In this document: positions 12,564 to 24,401 of the stretch, piece by piece
Position numbering within the stretch: the stretch's first letter is position 1
Layout of the letters: each line of letters begins with the position of its first letter
Source of the DNA: Sindora glabra
Lineage: Eukaryota; Streptophyta; Magnoliopsida; Fabales; Fabaceae
Reading direction: 5' to 3'
DNA: 64,000 nt
Assembly: GCA_020226215.1 (NCBI GenBank)
Contig: CM035233.1
Location: forward strand, 17,255,701-17,319,700
Made by a program: the position numbers and the translations under genes
The notes under the pieces: model-generated
What the model was told of the DNA's origin: nothing
The model's database searches: none
What the model saw: the letters and a program-made list of their open reading frames with translations, nothing else

Positions 12564-14883
12564 TTAATAAACTATACAAAAATTATTACCCCTAAGTAAA
12601 TTATCCACCCATGTAGAAATGGAGGAGATTAGAAAAGATAAGGGATGAAGATTTATTACCTTAAATAATATAAAATCAAGAAGTTTTAGATTGGATTCCT
12701 AAAATTCCTCTTTAACCAAACCTAAGGAGATTTTCAAACCAAAGCCTTCAGTCAATAAGAAATTAATTTGATTAAAAGAAGATGCTAATGGTTTTCTTGA
12801 AGTTCCTTAACTCATATCTACCAATGATTGAAGAAATGAGAGAACAAAAGTTTAAGTAAGATTATGGAAGGGAAAGCTAGCTAGTTTCTCTTGGTAAAAA
12901 TAAGTGTTGGAGTTCTCCATAGATAGTTACAAAAGTGACATATTTTCAATGGCAAATTTCATAATTTAAAAAGGGCTAAAAGGTAAAATAGCAAAAATGG
13001 CTCATAAACCTTCTCTATATACCTTGATCCAATCCTCGTTATATCCTAACTTATATAAAGATTTTACTCTTCTTGTTTCTACCATAATATCCAATTTCTT
13101 TTAATTAAATCCTTACCGTAAACTCACCCATGACAATTTAACTATCACATACATATATTTAGTATTAATGAAATAACTAAATAAATAAAAATATAATTTC
13201 ACACACTCTTATATTTTGTTTTAATTATATTTATTTTCATCATAAAATCTCAATTTCTCTTATTTAACCATTACCTTAACTATATTCATAATAAATAATT
13301 AAGTATTTCATTTATGAAAATGTTATTAAAATAATTATAAATATCCTAATTTTCTAAGGGTGTGAGATCCATAAAATATTAAGAAAATCTTAATAATTGT
13401 TAAAATTGGGAATATAATGTATATTCCTTAATAAATTCCTAGATCCTCTGGAGAAAGAGGAGAGTGACTTTGAATTATCCAAAATTCCAAAATAATTTCA
13501 TGTTTCTAGATTCCGCAAATCACACCAAAAGATGCATAAAGGATTTGACCCTATCAATAATAAATAATGAAAAAATTGTCCTCATTTGTAAGCTTACTGC
13601 TCTTGAACTTCAATCTTAGTTGGAGATTTGTGTAGAAATAAAATGATTTCTAACCAAATATTCTTGCTCCTTAACTTTCCCTAACTTGTTTTATTTTATA
13701 TTTTTCCTTTAGATTCCTTTTTCTACTTAAATAACTTCATCATGAGCATCTTAATGGTAATTAATTAACTACCACAGCCACTAACAAATGTTCCTGCCAA
13801 TGATTAGAAAAAGAACATCACCATTCCATGACAAAAGGATAAAGTAGTGTTTAATCATTAGAGCCACCAATGCTAGCAAGTCTGAGTTCTCCATCAACCT
13901 CACCTCACGTTTTTGTCTGGCTTAAATCATCAACTTTGATAAAATGTAAGTCTATAACAACCTTGATGTAGTCACAAACAAACAAAATCATTAAGGAAGA
14001 GCAACGAGTTGTGACTCACCCTTTGTTAGGAACATAAAATCCAAACTTCAAGTTCATAACAAATCATTTCTATGAAAGGGCATTATTCGTGCTTGAATCA
14101 ATCATAGATAATAGGCATCTTCTGATCATTGTTGAAAGCTTTAATTCTTACATTGAAGCTCTCATCGATGGCTACAAATTTAGATAAAGGATTGAGTTTT
14201 GTTATCTTTAGGGGGATATTTCAATACAAAATCTTCATTTATATGTAGAATAAAGGGTTGATCAAATGCTTGATAATGGAATGATAAATGAAATAAGACC
14301 ATTTTTCAATCCAAATAGAGATTACTCAATAGGGATTAGAAAAGATTGAAGTTCAAGAATTTGACCAATATTTTCAAAATTAAGTTTTTAAAGATGAAAA
14401 AATGAGATAAAGGCTATTGTAAGAAGCGATAAGTGAAATGAAGGAGAATAGGTGGAAATTGGTAGTTAAAAAATTAGAGAAAACTTATAGGCTAAAAAGT
14501 GTTAAAATTTGGAAGATGCATTAAGTTGATGCGACATTAGTGTTTAGGAAGCACTTTAAAGAAGCTAATAAAGCTTGGAAAAGTTAGTAGCATAGTCGTA
14601 CGCTTTTATTGTTACATAAGTTCTTCTTCAAGATAAAGCCATCACAAAGATTCTTGGTAATTTCATTTACATGCATTTAGGAGGAATCCTACTATAATTA
14701 TGGCCATATAGGAATGATTTTTGGAGATTAAAGGTACTATTTGGCCATATGGGAGTAATTTTTGAAGATGAAAGGTACAGTTTGGTGAAAATTTTCATGA
14801 AATAAGGCGAGAAAGTCCATGGGGGAATCATAACTTCATTAAGTTTACCTAAAATCTTGAAACCAAAATAGTGTCATATGAGT
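12564..14883. other. AT-rich stretch without a recognisable gene
   Basis: No coding region or terminal repeat that I can defend. The first 900 bases resemble LTR-type sequence in composition. A slightly less AT-rich part at 13850-14240 has weak minus-strand openness but no motif. Confidence 0.4.
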
Positions 14884-15049
14884 TGTCACTACAAGAAATA
14901 AGCGCAACAATGATGATACTTTTAGCGATGATAAAATAGTCATCGCTAAAAGTACCTTCGACAACAACATTGTCAATGATGATTAAAATGGCATTACATA
15001 AGACTCCAAAAAAATTAGGAGGAAAATGTAATTTTTAATAATGATAAAT

Positions 15050-15690
15050 GTCATCACTGAAGAGAGCCTAAAAAATTGAGTGGGAAATCCCACCCTTTGG
15101 CAACAACAAAAGTCCAGAACTTTTAGTGACGACTTTTGTTGTCACTAAAAAGTGAGAAGAATTTTTAGGAAATTGTTCCCACCCTTCAGTAATGACTTAG
15201 GATAAAGTCATCATTGAAAGTTCTAGACTTTTAGCAATGACATTTGTTATTGCTAAAGGGTGGAAACAATTTCCTATAGAAACATTCAGCAATGACTTTT
15301 GTCATCGCTAAAATGTGGGAAGAATTTTTGGGAAATGGTTCCCACCCACCCTTTAGCGACAACAAAAGTTGTCATTGAAAGGTAGGAACAATTTCTTATA
15401 GAACCGTTCAGTGACGACTTTTATCATTGCTAAAAAGTGGAAACCTAAACCTTATAGAACATTTTAGCAACAACTTTTGTTATTGCTGAAAGGTGGGAAG
15501 AATTTTCAGGAAATTATTCCCACCCTTTAGCGATGACTTTTGTTATCGCTGAAAGTTTTGGACTTTCAATGACAAAATTTGTTGTCATTGAAAGGTGGGA
15601 ACAATGTCCTATAGAACCCTTCAACAATGACAAAAGTCATCACTGAAAGTCCATAACTTTCAGCAATGACTGAGAATTTTGTCATTGTTA
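15050..15690. repeat. Hairpin array in 5' subterminal region of CACTA element
   Basis: About ten imperfect copies of a hairpin whose arms read TTTAGCRAYGAC and GTYRTYGCTAAA, separated by GTGGGAAGAATTT-like spacers. Arm and spacer alternate about every 60 bases. A second, shorter set lies at 16205-16600. Confidence 0.85.
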
Positions 15691-15700
15691 AAAAGTCTGT

Positions 15701-15710
15701 TTATAAATAA
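15701..15710 (+). promoter_or_regulatory. TATA-like box in CACTA core
   Basis: TTATAAATAA lies about 60 bases before an ATG at 15761, just inside the 5' hairpin array. This is where an autonomous CACTA element carries its gene promoter. Confidence 0.45.
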
Positions 15711-15760
15711 ACCCACAATGCATTTCGGTCCTCATTTCACGTTGTGGTGAGGGAAGAGCA

Positions 15761-16010
15761 ATGCTAGAGAAACCTGAGGTAAGTTAGTTTTATAATTTTT
15801 TTTATAATATAGTGTATTTTATTTATATATATTTTTTATGTATAATAATTTTTTATATTTGTAATTTTGATTTATTGTTTATAATTTTTTATAATAATTA
15901 GTAATTTTGATGCTCAAACGCCCGATCTTTCTCAACCACTTGATCCTTCTCAACCACCTAGCCTTTCTCAGTTATTTTGTGAGTATTCATTTCTTTATAT
16001 TGGATCATGT
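15761..16010 (+). pseudogene. Exon-like core of the CACTA element
   Basis: ATG at 15761 opens a six-codon piece (MLEKPE) that ends exactly at a strong splice donor, GAG/GTAAGT (15776-15784). About 120 bases later an open piece begins near 15909 and reads DAQTPDLSQPLDPSQPPSLS, ending beside a second donor-like TTTTGTGAGTATT (about 15975). The repeated SQP units suggest a low-complexity N-terminus. I infer a relic of the first exons of the parent element's gene, or of a captured gene fragment. The product is not recognised. Confidence 0.4.
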
Positions 16011-16632
16011 GATCATGTTGTACATAATTGTTAGTACTATTGATATATTGCATTTGTACAATTTACATTAAATTAAAATTAATTTAAAAAAGATAAATAT
16101 AAATTAAAATAAAGAATATTTAATTTATGTTATTAAATAAATATAATATTTTAATTACATTTAATTATAATTTTAATTTATAAATTTTATTTAATTAAAG
16201 AATTAAAATAACGACTTTTAACGATGACATTTTGTCATCTTTAAAAATAGGGCTTTTACGACAACAAATTATCATCGCTAAAAGTCAAACTTTCAATAAT
16301 GACATTTTATCATCGCTAAAAGCCTTACTTTTAGCAATAATAATGTCATCGCTGAAAGTATTTTGTTATTTTATTATTTTTTGAAATGGATCAATAGTGA
16401 CGACATTTGTCATTGCTAAAAGTTAAAATTTAAAAATTTTTTAATTCTCAAAATATTTTCTATGATGACCTTGTCATCAGAGAAACCTTGACTTTTATCA
16501 ACAACAAAATGTCGTCGGTGTTGGAGGCTTTACCTATGAACCTATACTGATGACTATTGTATTTAGCGACGACCAAGAATTCTAAACCAACAACATTTAT
16601 CATTATTAAAGGTCTTTTTTGATGTAGCGTGT

Positions 16633-18584
16633 ATTTGTATCTCCTATCTTCTACTAATAAAATATTTAACTCTTTTGTTATTCATTGTCTCCCATGAAAG
16701 TTAAAAAGGAAAAAATACATAAAAGATAAATATATATTTTCTCTCTAGTTTTTGTGCAATGAAAGATAAGTGTAAATTTTAAATTTAAAAAGTGAAAGTA
16801 AATCTATATTTCTAAATATAAAATAATTTGAGTGTAATTAAAATATATAAAATAATTTTAATTTATTTGTATATAAATTAAAGTATATGTTTTAATCATA
16901 AATATAAAATTTAAATAGATTAAAGTTGTGATTAAGAAATTATTAAAATTATTGTCAAAGAATAATATTTTTACTCTTAGCTCCACAATGAAAGTACAAT
17001 CTATTGCTAAATTCTAATTTGTAACAATGTATTTTCAAGTTCAAATCTTATTTTTAGTATTAAAATGAGATAACTTATTCTATACTATTTCTATGAAATA
17101 TATTTATGGAAAATGGGTCCTTTAGGACATGAAAAGAGCCAAGAAAAGGGAATGGAAGTAGAAGCTAACGCCAATCAAAATTGTTTGATTATTAATGAAA
17201 GTATAGTCTAATGATGAGCAAACATATTATTTTGTATAAGAAAAATGGCTTGTATATGCATCAGTTTTATTATATCTCTTAACAATAGGTGTGGGATCAT
17301 ATCTAATATAGGTGTAGCATACCCATATGAACTGTTGATTATTAACAAATTGTCCACCTAAACTATTTTCTATCTACAATTTAATTGAAAATTCACATTA
17401 ATTACACATGATCTTTACTTCTTCATATTTTGAATTAATTTGACATCCATTTAAAACTAATTTACTCCAAAACCCTAATTTCACTTCATGATTATTGAAT
17501 AACAAGTACTAAATAAGTTTTTTTAAAGATAAATTTTTTCTAAGTTATTTCTAAGTTAACATTAAATTAAGTAAAGATTACACGTGATGGATATGTGTCT
17601 TTTTACTAAATTTTGGATGAAAAATAATTTATATAAATAAAATGTTATAATTAAAAACACAAGCAAGTGAATTTTAATACTTAAAATTACAAAATGGGCT
17701 AGAGTAAAGTGTGATTTTTTTTTTCTTTTTATTTTTTCTATATTTGACACTAAATTTTACTTGAAAATTTCTTGCTTTATTAATAATTAATATTTAATGA
17801 ATAAAATGTTTATAATGAAAAATACAAGTAAATAAATTTTAATACTTAAAACTACAAAAGTGACGAGAGTAAAGTGTTATTTTTCCTTTTGATCATTGTC
17901 ATTTTCTATATTTGACATCGAATTTTACTGGAAGATTTCTCACTTTATTAATAATTTTAAACTATTCACATAAAAATCATGAACGTATCATTTTTGTTTC
18001 AAATAAGCTAGGCTATCAAAGCAACATCCACTTTAAAATATGCGTAGTTTTAGCAGGACATACATGGAAGCGGCTCGCGAAACCACACCATTTAGCCAAT
18101 TAGCCTACTATAATGCAGTTTATTAAACCTCTCATGTATTATTCCTTTAGCTCTGACATTAGGTGCAATTATGTGAAAACCGCTTTAATAATGTATAGGC
18201 TGAAGTTGGTTTAGGTCTTAGCCACTACTGGGCAGGTATTATAGTTCTCAAAATGCATGGTTTCCATTTTGCTAGTGTGCGAACTGCATAATTTCTATGT
18301 AACTCTCTAAACCTCATCACTTCATCACATTCTATTTCCAACGTTTTCCTTTTTCACTTTGCACATGTGATTTAATTCTTCATGTTTCTTTTTAGTTGAG
18401 TTCTTTCATTCATTAATTTCATCCAACCAATCTTGCTCTTTGTACAATATATTTGATTTGTTCAATCAATTTTGGATTTTCTAGACTTCTAGATGCACAT
18501 GTATCAATGCATATTTTGTTATATTTACACAGTATATGAGTTAATTTTAAGAAAACTATCAAGTTATTGTTGGCCTTCACATTA
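16633..18584. other. AT-rich stretch without a recognisable gene
   Basis: No gene. It contains one diverged tandem duplication (see 17639-17957). A 63-codon open frame at 17912-18103 partly covers the second repeat copy and has no known motif. Confidence 0.4.
17639..17957. repeat. Diverged tandem duplication, period about 174 bp
   Basis: Copy 1 (17639-17812) and copy 2 (17813-17957, truncated) share AAAATGTTATAATNAAAAAYAC, then ATTTTAATACTTAAAA, then TCTATATTTGACA and TTTATTAATAATT in the same order. Confidence 0.8.
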
Positions 18585-19113
18585 ACTTCTATCACAAATC
18601 AACCCAATTGTGATCAACGTAAATCTTGATATCCAGTCTCTTTAAGTCTTAATATTATTCACTCTAATTTATCCAATGGAAATCTCCATATTTCTAGGAG
18701 AGACTCAAAATTTACTTTAAAATTTATGAAAAAATGAGCAGAGTCTTCTTCATTTTTGGACATTTCTAGAGGTCTCATACCCTATAATACAAAACTTGGA
18801 TATTTTTCTCAAATATGATAGCAACATTAACATACACAATCTCAAAATATATGTACACATACAAATAATTCAACACATCACATGAATTAATAAATCTCTA
18901 TCCTTAATGTTAATTCTAATCCCAACTATCAAATCTTTTGAGAAGGTGGTTGATGCTCTATAGATGTAACAAAGTTCAAAAGAACTTATCTTAACTTGAA
19001 AACATTAAAAGTAAAATGGAATGAGTTATAAGAATTCAATAAGTATATATCTACTACTATCTTACAAGAGACTAGCATAACAATTACATGTTAATCATGT
19101 ATTTAATTAGAAA

Positions 19114-19118
19114 CTAGT
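19114..19118. repeat. Target-site duplication CTAGT, left
   Basis: Exact match to 24698-24702. Confidence 0.9.
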
Positions 19119-19413
19119 TGGCTTATGAGCCAAATTGGAGAAAAAGAAGAGAGAAAACTTTCAATCGAATAATAGAATTGTTATTCAACTGATGATGAAA
19201 ACTATGACTTTGAAAGGGTATTTATATCTACTAATAGGGGTAAATTTGTCTAGAAAAAATTTAAAAAATATCTCCCTATTAATGAAGATATTTTCAATCA
19301 AGAATTATCTAGAATTATCTACTTCCTTCTTCAAGCAAAAGAGTTCTAGAATATTCTTTTACTTTTAGACTAGACTATGTCTTGAACTGGCTTTTCATTG
19401 GGCTTCTATTCTA
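19119..19413 (-). repeat. 3' LTR of Ty3/gypsy element
   Basis: 295 bp. On the plus strand it starts TGGCTTATGAGCC and ends GGGCTTCTATTCTA. It is aligned end to end with 24402-24697. Confidence 0.92.
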
Positions 19414-19424
19414 TTCTCCTCAGG
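19414..19424 (-). other. Polypurine tract
   Basis: Minus strand reads CTGAGGAGAA immediately before the 3' LTR, the expected primer position for plus-strand DNA synthesis. Confidence 0.65.
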
Positions 19425-19447
19425 TTGGATGAGATTCGCCTTTAAGT

Positions 19448-20560
19448 TTAGTTATCATCTTCATAGTATGGGGAAAGATTAACAATGTTGAAAGTAGCAG
19501 AGACACCATAGGAGCCTAGTAGTTCTATTTCGTAGGCATTATCATTGATATTTTGCATAACTCGAAATGGTCCATCTACCCTTGGAGATAACTTAGTATT
19601 AGGTTGATTCAAGCCTCTCCTTTCACAAGTGTTTCTATACCAAGTCTCCTTCTTTAAGGATATGTTACCGTCGATGTTTATCTCATTGGGCTTCATATTT
19701 AAAGTTCTATTTTTGAATTCTTGCATGGACTTGTTCATAGAGCTTCTTGATCTCCTTTGCTCTTTGCTTTGCATTCGTGCTATACTGATGACTAGTAGAA
19801 AATAGAGCTAAGTCAAGTGGACTAAGGGAGCAAATACCATACACCACCTGAAATGGGCATCTTCTAGTAGCTTGGTTGGTAGAGTTATTGTAGGCAAATT
19901 TGATATGGGCGAGTATAAGGTCCTATTGCTTCAAAATTTTCCCAATAAAGCTACGAAGTAATTTACCTAGAAGTCTATTGATAGTTTCTATTTGTCCATT
20001 TATTTTAGGATGACTAGCATTGCTAAATTGAAGCTTGGTACCCATTTTCTTCCATAAAGTTCTCCAAAAATGACTCAAGAACTTGACATCTCAGTTAGAA
20101 GTGATGGTTTTTTGGAATGCCATGAAGTCAAACAATTTCTTTGAAGTACAATTCAGCAATTTGGACAGTGTCATTGGTCTTTTGATACAGGATGAAATGA
20201 GCCATCTTTAAGAATATATCTACGACTACTATTATGGAATCTTTTTATCTTCGAGTTCGAGATAGTCTGAGGATAAAATGCATGGTAATATCTTCCCATG
20301 GTGCTTCTGGAACTAGTAAGAGCATGTATAACCCTGTATTTTAAGTCTTGATTTTAGCCATGTGATAGATCTTACATCTTTGGATGTGCCTATTGATGTC
20401 TCTCTCAAGCTTAGGCTAGTAGAAATTTTCTTTGACCAAAGCTACAATTTTGTCGCACTCAAAGTGACTAGCTTTTTCTCCATTATGGGCTTCCTAGATA
20501 ATGGCTTCTTGTAGTGAATAGTGGGGAATGCACAAGGTTTTATTTTTAAATAGGAATCCC
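19448..20560 (-). pseudogene. Integrase remnant of Ty3/gypsy element
   Basis: The C-terminal 108 codons (19774-19448) are open and contain KLSPRVDGPFRVMQ followed by SATFNIVNLSPYYEDD, the typical C-terminal end of this integrase. Upstream, the core can be followed through stops, with KDSIIVVVDIFLKMAHF at about 20245-20195 and LYFKEIV then LHGIPK at about 20150-20110. Integrase joins element cDNA to the host chromosome. The first catalytic Asp region reads MHF rather than the family's Asp-containing form, and the second region has SN then a stop before DVKF, so the enzyme is dead. Confidence 0.85.
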
Positions 20561-20689
20561 TTATGCCTATATTATTGCTAGAATGGTTGTATTTTAGTGG
20601 CATTCTAAACCTTTCCAAAATTCAGGTCATCTTGGTACAACTTTTTAATAGTCTTGAATCCAATTATCTTTGTTTGGAGAGTAAAAAGC

Positions 20690-21170
20690 AAAGTATGTCT
20701 TCTATTGAGGGCATCTACCACAGTATTCTGACTTCCAGCTTTGTACTTTAGTAAAATCTAATAACTCTATAAGAATTCACTCCAAGTAGTATGCCTACGA
20801 CTGATCTTTTACTAAAAGTTCAAATGTTTAAAGGCTTGATGATTAGAGTAGAGGACAAACTTTTTAGGCAACAAGTAGTGGTTCTAATGTTGGAGATCAC
20901 AAACGATAGCATAGAACTCCTTGTTATAAGTGGAGTATTTAAGTTTGGCATTTTGAATTTTTCACTGGAAAAGGCAATTAGACGTCCTTCCTGGCTTAGA
21001 ACAGTGCCAATTCTAATTTTAAAAGCATCACAGTAGACTTTAAAGACTTGGTCAAAATTTAGAAGGGCTAATAATGGGGCTTTGATCAATCGATTCTTTA
21101 GTTCTTCAAAACTCTTCTAATCTTGTTTTGACTATTGGAATTTATCTCCTTTAGTACAATCCATGAGTGG
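20690..21170 (-). pseudogene. RNase H remnant of Ty3/gypsy element
   Basis: An open minus-strand stretch (21089-20820) contains VFKVYCDAFKIRIGTVLSQ and LIAFSSEKF, matching the start of the element-type RNase H domain, with the first catalytic Asp present in YCDA. Later parts are degraded by stops and at least one frameshift. The domain normally removes the RNA strand from the RNA-DNA hybrid. It lies directly between the reverse transcriptase and integrase remnants. Confidence 0.85.
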
Positions 21171-21249
21171 GGCAGTAATAAAGTTGAAATTCTTAATAAA
21201 TCTTTAGTAAAAAGAAACTAGCCCATGGATGCTTCTAACATCGTGGACA

Positions 21250-22060
21250 GATTTAGGAGTGGGCCAGTTATTAATGGCTTCTATCTTGCTTAGGTCAACT
21301 CAGATGCCTTTTGCAGTGATGATATACCTAAGAAGGATAATCTTATTTATTAAGAAGGAACATTTCTTGAGGTTAACATATAGTCTTTACTCCCTAAGAA
21401 TCTCTAGCACCTATTGAATGTGCTCTAGATTCCTTTCTTTACTTTTACTATAAATCAAAATATCATCAAAGTATATGACCATAAATTTTTCAATAAAGGG
21501 TCGAAGTATTTGATTCATCAGGTGCATAAAAGTACTAAAGGCATTTGATAATCCAAAGGGCATTACCATCCATTTATAAAAGCTATCTCTGGTTTTGAAT
21601 GTGGTCTTCCATTCATCTCTAGGTTGTACTCTAATCTGGTGTTACCCATTGCAAAGGTCAATTTTAGAAAAAATAATAGCAACATGTAGTTGTTCAAGCA
21701 TGTCATCAAGTCAGGGTATTGGGAATCAATACTTGATGGTGATCTTATTCACAGCTCGACTATCAATGCGCAGCCTTTAGCTTCCATCCTTTTTCGACAT
21801 TAATAATGCTGGTATAACACAGGGACTGACACTTTCCCGAATCAATCCTTTCTTCAATAGCTCCTCAACTTGGCGTTGGATCTTAGCATGTTCTTAAGAA
21901 CTCATTCTATAGGCTGGTTTGTTTGGAATAATTGCTCCAAGGATGAAGTCAATGGCATACTGAATATCTTATATTAGTGGCAAGCTAAGTGGAATCTCCT
22001 TTAGTGTAACATTCAAAAATTTAATGAGTAGGTGCTCAACTTCGAGTGGACGGGTGGCTT
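21250..22060 (-). pseudogene. Reverse transcriptase remnant of Ty3/gypsy element
   Basis: Blocks in order on the minus strand: RQVEELLKKGLIRESVSP (about 21875-21820), IDSRAVNKITIKY (about 21770-21730), FSKIDLCNG (about 21660), TFKTRDSFYKWMVMPFGLSN (about 21600-21545), and VIYFDDILIYSKS (about 21480-21440). The catalytic FDD is intact at about 21461-21475. Stops are scattered through the domain at codons where the family has Arg, Gln or Tyr. The enzyme copies element RNA into DNA in the particle. Confidence 0.92.
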
Positions 22061-22124
22061 CATTATTTTGTTCAAGTAGCAATACCAGGCACATCATTTG
22101 GGCTTCTACTAAGGTTACCTTGAG

Positions 22125-22316
22125 TTAAGCTTTTAACACTAAAGATATAAGTGGTTTAGTTTCACCTTTAGCCTGATTGAATTCTTCAAGTGTTGGTAGG
22201 GTTAACTTGATCTTTACTCCATCTTTTATGAAAGAATAAACATTTGTATAATCATCATATATAGCATGATGATCATATTGCCAAAGTCTTCCTAGGAGAA
22301 GGTGATAAGCTTCCAT
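22125..22316 (-). pseudogene. Protease to reverse transcriptase linker of Ty3/gypsy element
   Basis: A 63-codon open piece begins EAYHLLLGRLWQYDHHAIYD, a block found between protease and reverse transcriptase in this group of elements. It joins upstream without a stop to DEVWCDIILM. No catalytic role is known for the block. Confidence 0.8.
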
Positions 22317-22600
22317 AAGGATGATGTCACACCATACTTCATCTTAATACTTTTTGCCTATAAAAAAGGCAACAAAGTAGCATTTTGTAACCTTGACCTC
22401 GTTATCTTTGTTAAGCTATTGCAACTTGTAAAAGTACAAATGCTTTTGGGTAGACAATTTGAGTTTTTCCACCATATACTCAATACAATATTTTTGCAGC
22501 TTCTGTTATCTATGATGACATCATAGACTTTGCCTCGGGCAGTGCATCAAGTGTGGAAAATATTGTGCCTCAACCAGGGTTCTTCCTTCTTGGCTGCAGT
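22317..22600 (-). pseudogene. Protease remnant of Ty3/gypsy element
   Basis: Upstream block EEPWLRHNIFHT (about 22590-22555) is followed by GKVYDVIIDNRSCKNIV (about 22540-22490). The active-site Asp is kept in IIDNR (22508-22510), but the two following positions, Gly-Gly or Ser-Gly in the family, read Asn-Arg. One further stop follows between the gag part and this site. Confidence 0.8.
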
Positions 22601-22701
22601 TTGTAAACTCTACTTAATCACTAATGATTCTCCATGATCAACAGGGATAAGTTCTTTATTAAACATAGGTGATTCATTGAATTCATCTTGTTTCTACTCG
22701 A

Positions 22702-22722
22702 CTTCTTCTTCTTCTTCTTCTT
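22702..22722. repeat. (CTT)7 trinucleotide run
   Basis: Read on the minus strand in the gag-protease frame it codes a run of Glu residues. Confidence 0.9.
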
Positions 22723-22739
22723 ATACTTCTTGAACTTCT

Positions 22740-23677
22740 CCTTCAATGACAATGAAGACTTTTTAGTTTGGGCAATCTAAGGCAATGTGGCCATATCCTT
22801 GGCATTTGAAACATTTAGATGGTCTGGGTTAAATAGGTAGCTTTAGGTTAACTTCTTTAGTGGGCTTGGGTGGGGTCTTGTTAGAGGTATTAGGTTGTAT
22901 GGTTTGTGTTTTACGGGTATTGGTAAAGTTTCTTGAGGATGAAGGTTGGAATATGGATCTTTTAGGTAGCTATTTCTCAATTTAGATAATGAGCTAGATG
23001 ACATTATTTAGGGTCTAATATTGTTGAAGTTGGACTCATTGGACAATCTCGAAGTTCAAGCCTCCAAGGTAGCAGGCAATTGTTTACTCTTCCTTCTCTT
23101 GGATATCACACTTTATCATTAACTTTTGGAATTCTCTGGTGTATTCCTCCATAGATAGGGATTTCTGGTGAAGATTCTACAATTGAATAAAGTCATCTTG
23201 ATAATAATGATCAAGTAGAAACTTACGTGTAAGATCTCATTGCGTCTTTTCCTATGTCCTAATCTTGCTTCGTCCTTCACGTTCTCATTTCTTCTTCAAA
23301 TTGTCCTACCAGATGGAGGCATGTTTCTTCAACTTGACAACAATAATTTTAACCTTTTGCTCATCTGGTATGTCTTTTAATTCAAATATCCTTTTAATTA
23401 TTTGAAGCTAATCTACAAATTTATCTAGCTAGAGCTTTCCTTCGAAATCTGGAATGTCTACTTTAATTTCATTACCTCAGGTAAGTTGCTTTTAGGGTTG
23501 ATGGCTTCTTGATGAGGAAAAGGAGCTGTTGTCAAAGTCATTTTTGAAATCTTCTCTATGATTTAAAAAGGCCCATTGGGCACTAACAATTTCTTGCAAT
23601 TGTTAAATTTGCCTCCACATTTCTTCCATCTCAACTTCTTAAGCATTTCTTTCGTTTTGTCTTTTGGGTGGTGTTAT
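22740..23677 (-). pseudogene. gag remnant with zinc knuckle, Ty3/gypsy element
   Basis: The start codon position at 23677-23675 reads ATA instead of ATG and is followed by TPPKRQNERNA, then EVEMEEMWRQI, a charged N-terminal helix. The capsid-like region carries IKVDIPDFEGKL (about 23465), then SMEEYTREFQKLMIKCDIQ (about 23150-23095) and YLGGLNFEI (about 23060). A perfect CCHC zinc knuckle, CFKCQGYGHIALDC, lies at 22813-22772. Many Trp, Gln and Arg codons of the family are TAG, TAA or TGA here, consistent with C-to-T change. Gag packages element RNA. Confidence 0.9.
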
Positions 23678-24385
23678 GGTAATTTATGGTATGTTATAAG
23701 GGTTAAAGTAAAGTCTGTGGAAAGTTTTAGGGTTATTAGAAATAATCAGGTAAAGTTTAGGGTGCTTTGGCAAATTAAGAAAAAATATGGGCCTAAAGGA
23801 ATTTTTGAAAAAATATGGGGTTAAAATATAATTTTAAGGAAGTTTAGGAACTTTATGTGATTTTAAGAAAAATGGGGCTTAAAGTGAAAATATGGAAAAC
23901 TATAGGGCTAATTATGAAATTTTAAAAAATAATGTTGACGGAGGGGCTAATGTGGCTCACTTGACACGTGACACAACTAGATAGGCTAATGTGGCGCAAA
24001 GTGTGCATTAAAGTGTTGGCTGTGTAGTTGACGTTAGAATGACTGACTAGGTATGATGATGCAGCATACTTTGACACGTGGCACTTATTGAATGGATGAT
24101 GTGGCACTGACATGGTCATCTTCAACCTCAAGCAAGCGCGTGTGGTGTGTGAGGAAAGTGGCTGATATGTGGAACTCCAGCAATGGCACGTGACGGCGAG
24201 TGGTTGCTTCAATTGCCGTGAAAATTTGCAGTCAAACATTTTGGACAAACCTATCTGCAGTGTTATTTTTGCCAAAAAACTAATCAGAAAATGGAGTTTT
24301 GAGGCTAGCAATTGGAGAGCTATGAAACCAACAAAAATTTTGACCACCTTCAACTCAAACACTTGCACAGGGAACTAAAAAAATC
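23678..24385 (-). other. 5' leader of Ty3/gypsy element with three G-boxes
   Basis: Between the primer binding site and gag. It is noticeably richer in G and C than its surroundings. CACGTG occurs at 23965-23970, 24075-24080 and 24187-24192. A 148-codon minus-strand open frame (24368-23922) covers the leader, but has no recognised domain and is most likely chance. Confidence 0.6.
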
Positions 24386-24398
24386 GGCTTTGATACCA
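24386..24398 (-). other. Primer binding site, initiator Met-tRNA
   Basis: Minus strand reads TGGTATCAAAGCC, one mismatch from the usual TGGTATCAGAGC core, three bases after the 5' LTR. Confidence 0.9.
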
Positions 24399-24401
24399 AA
24401 A

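Larger units (their letters stand above)
14887..16629 (+). mobile_element. Non-autonomous CACTA (En/Spm-type) DNA transposon
   Basis: Starts CACTACAAGAAATAAGCG and ends with the inverse of CGCTACATCAAAAAAG. It is flanked on both sides by TGT (14884-14886 and 16630-16632), the 3-bp target duplication that CACTA elements make. Both subterminal regions (about 14915-15690 and 16205-16620) are packed with short inverted repeats of the type TTTAGCGATGAC..GTCATCGCTAAA, which in this class serve as transposase-binding sites. The 1743-bp length is far too short for a transposase gene. The core at 15700-16010 looks like a promoter and two small exon-like pieces. Left and right ends agree with the family except for one change in the terminal five bases on the right. 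Confidence 0.9.

Noticed and set aside
13850..14240. Possible gag or protease trace on the minus strand
   Set aside because: Slightly less AT-rich with some openness, but no motif in any frame that I could match to a family.
23922..24368. 148-codon open frame on the minus strand
   Set aside because: It lies in the leader between the primer binding site and gag of the Ty3/gypsy element and has no domain; openness follows from the higher GC content there.
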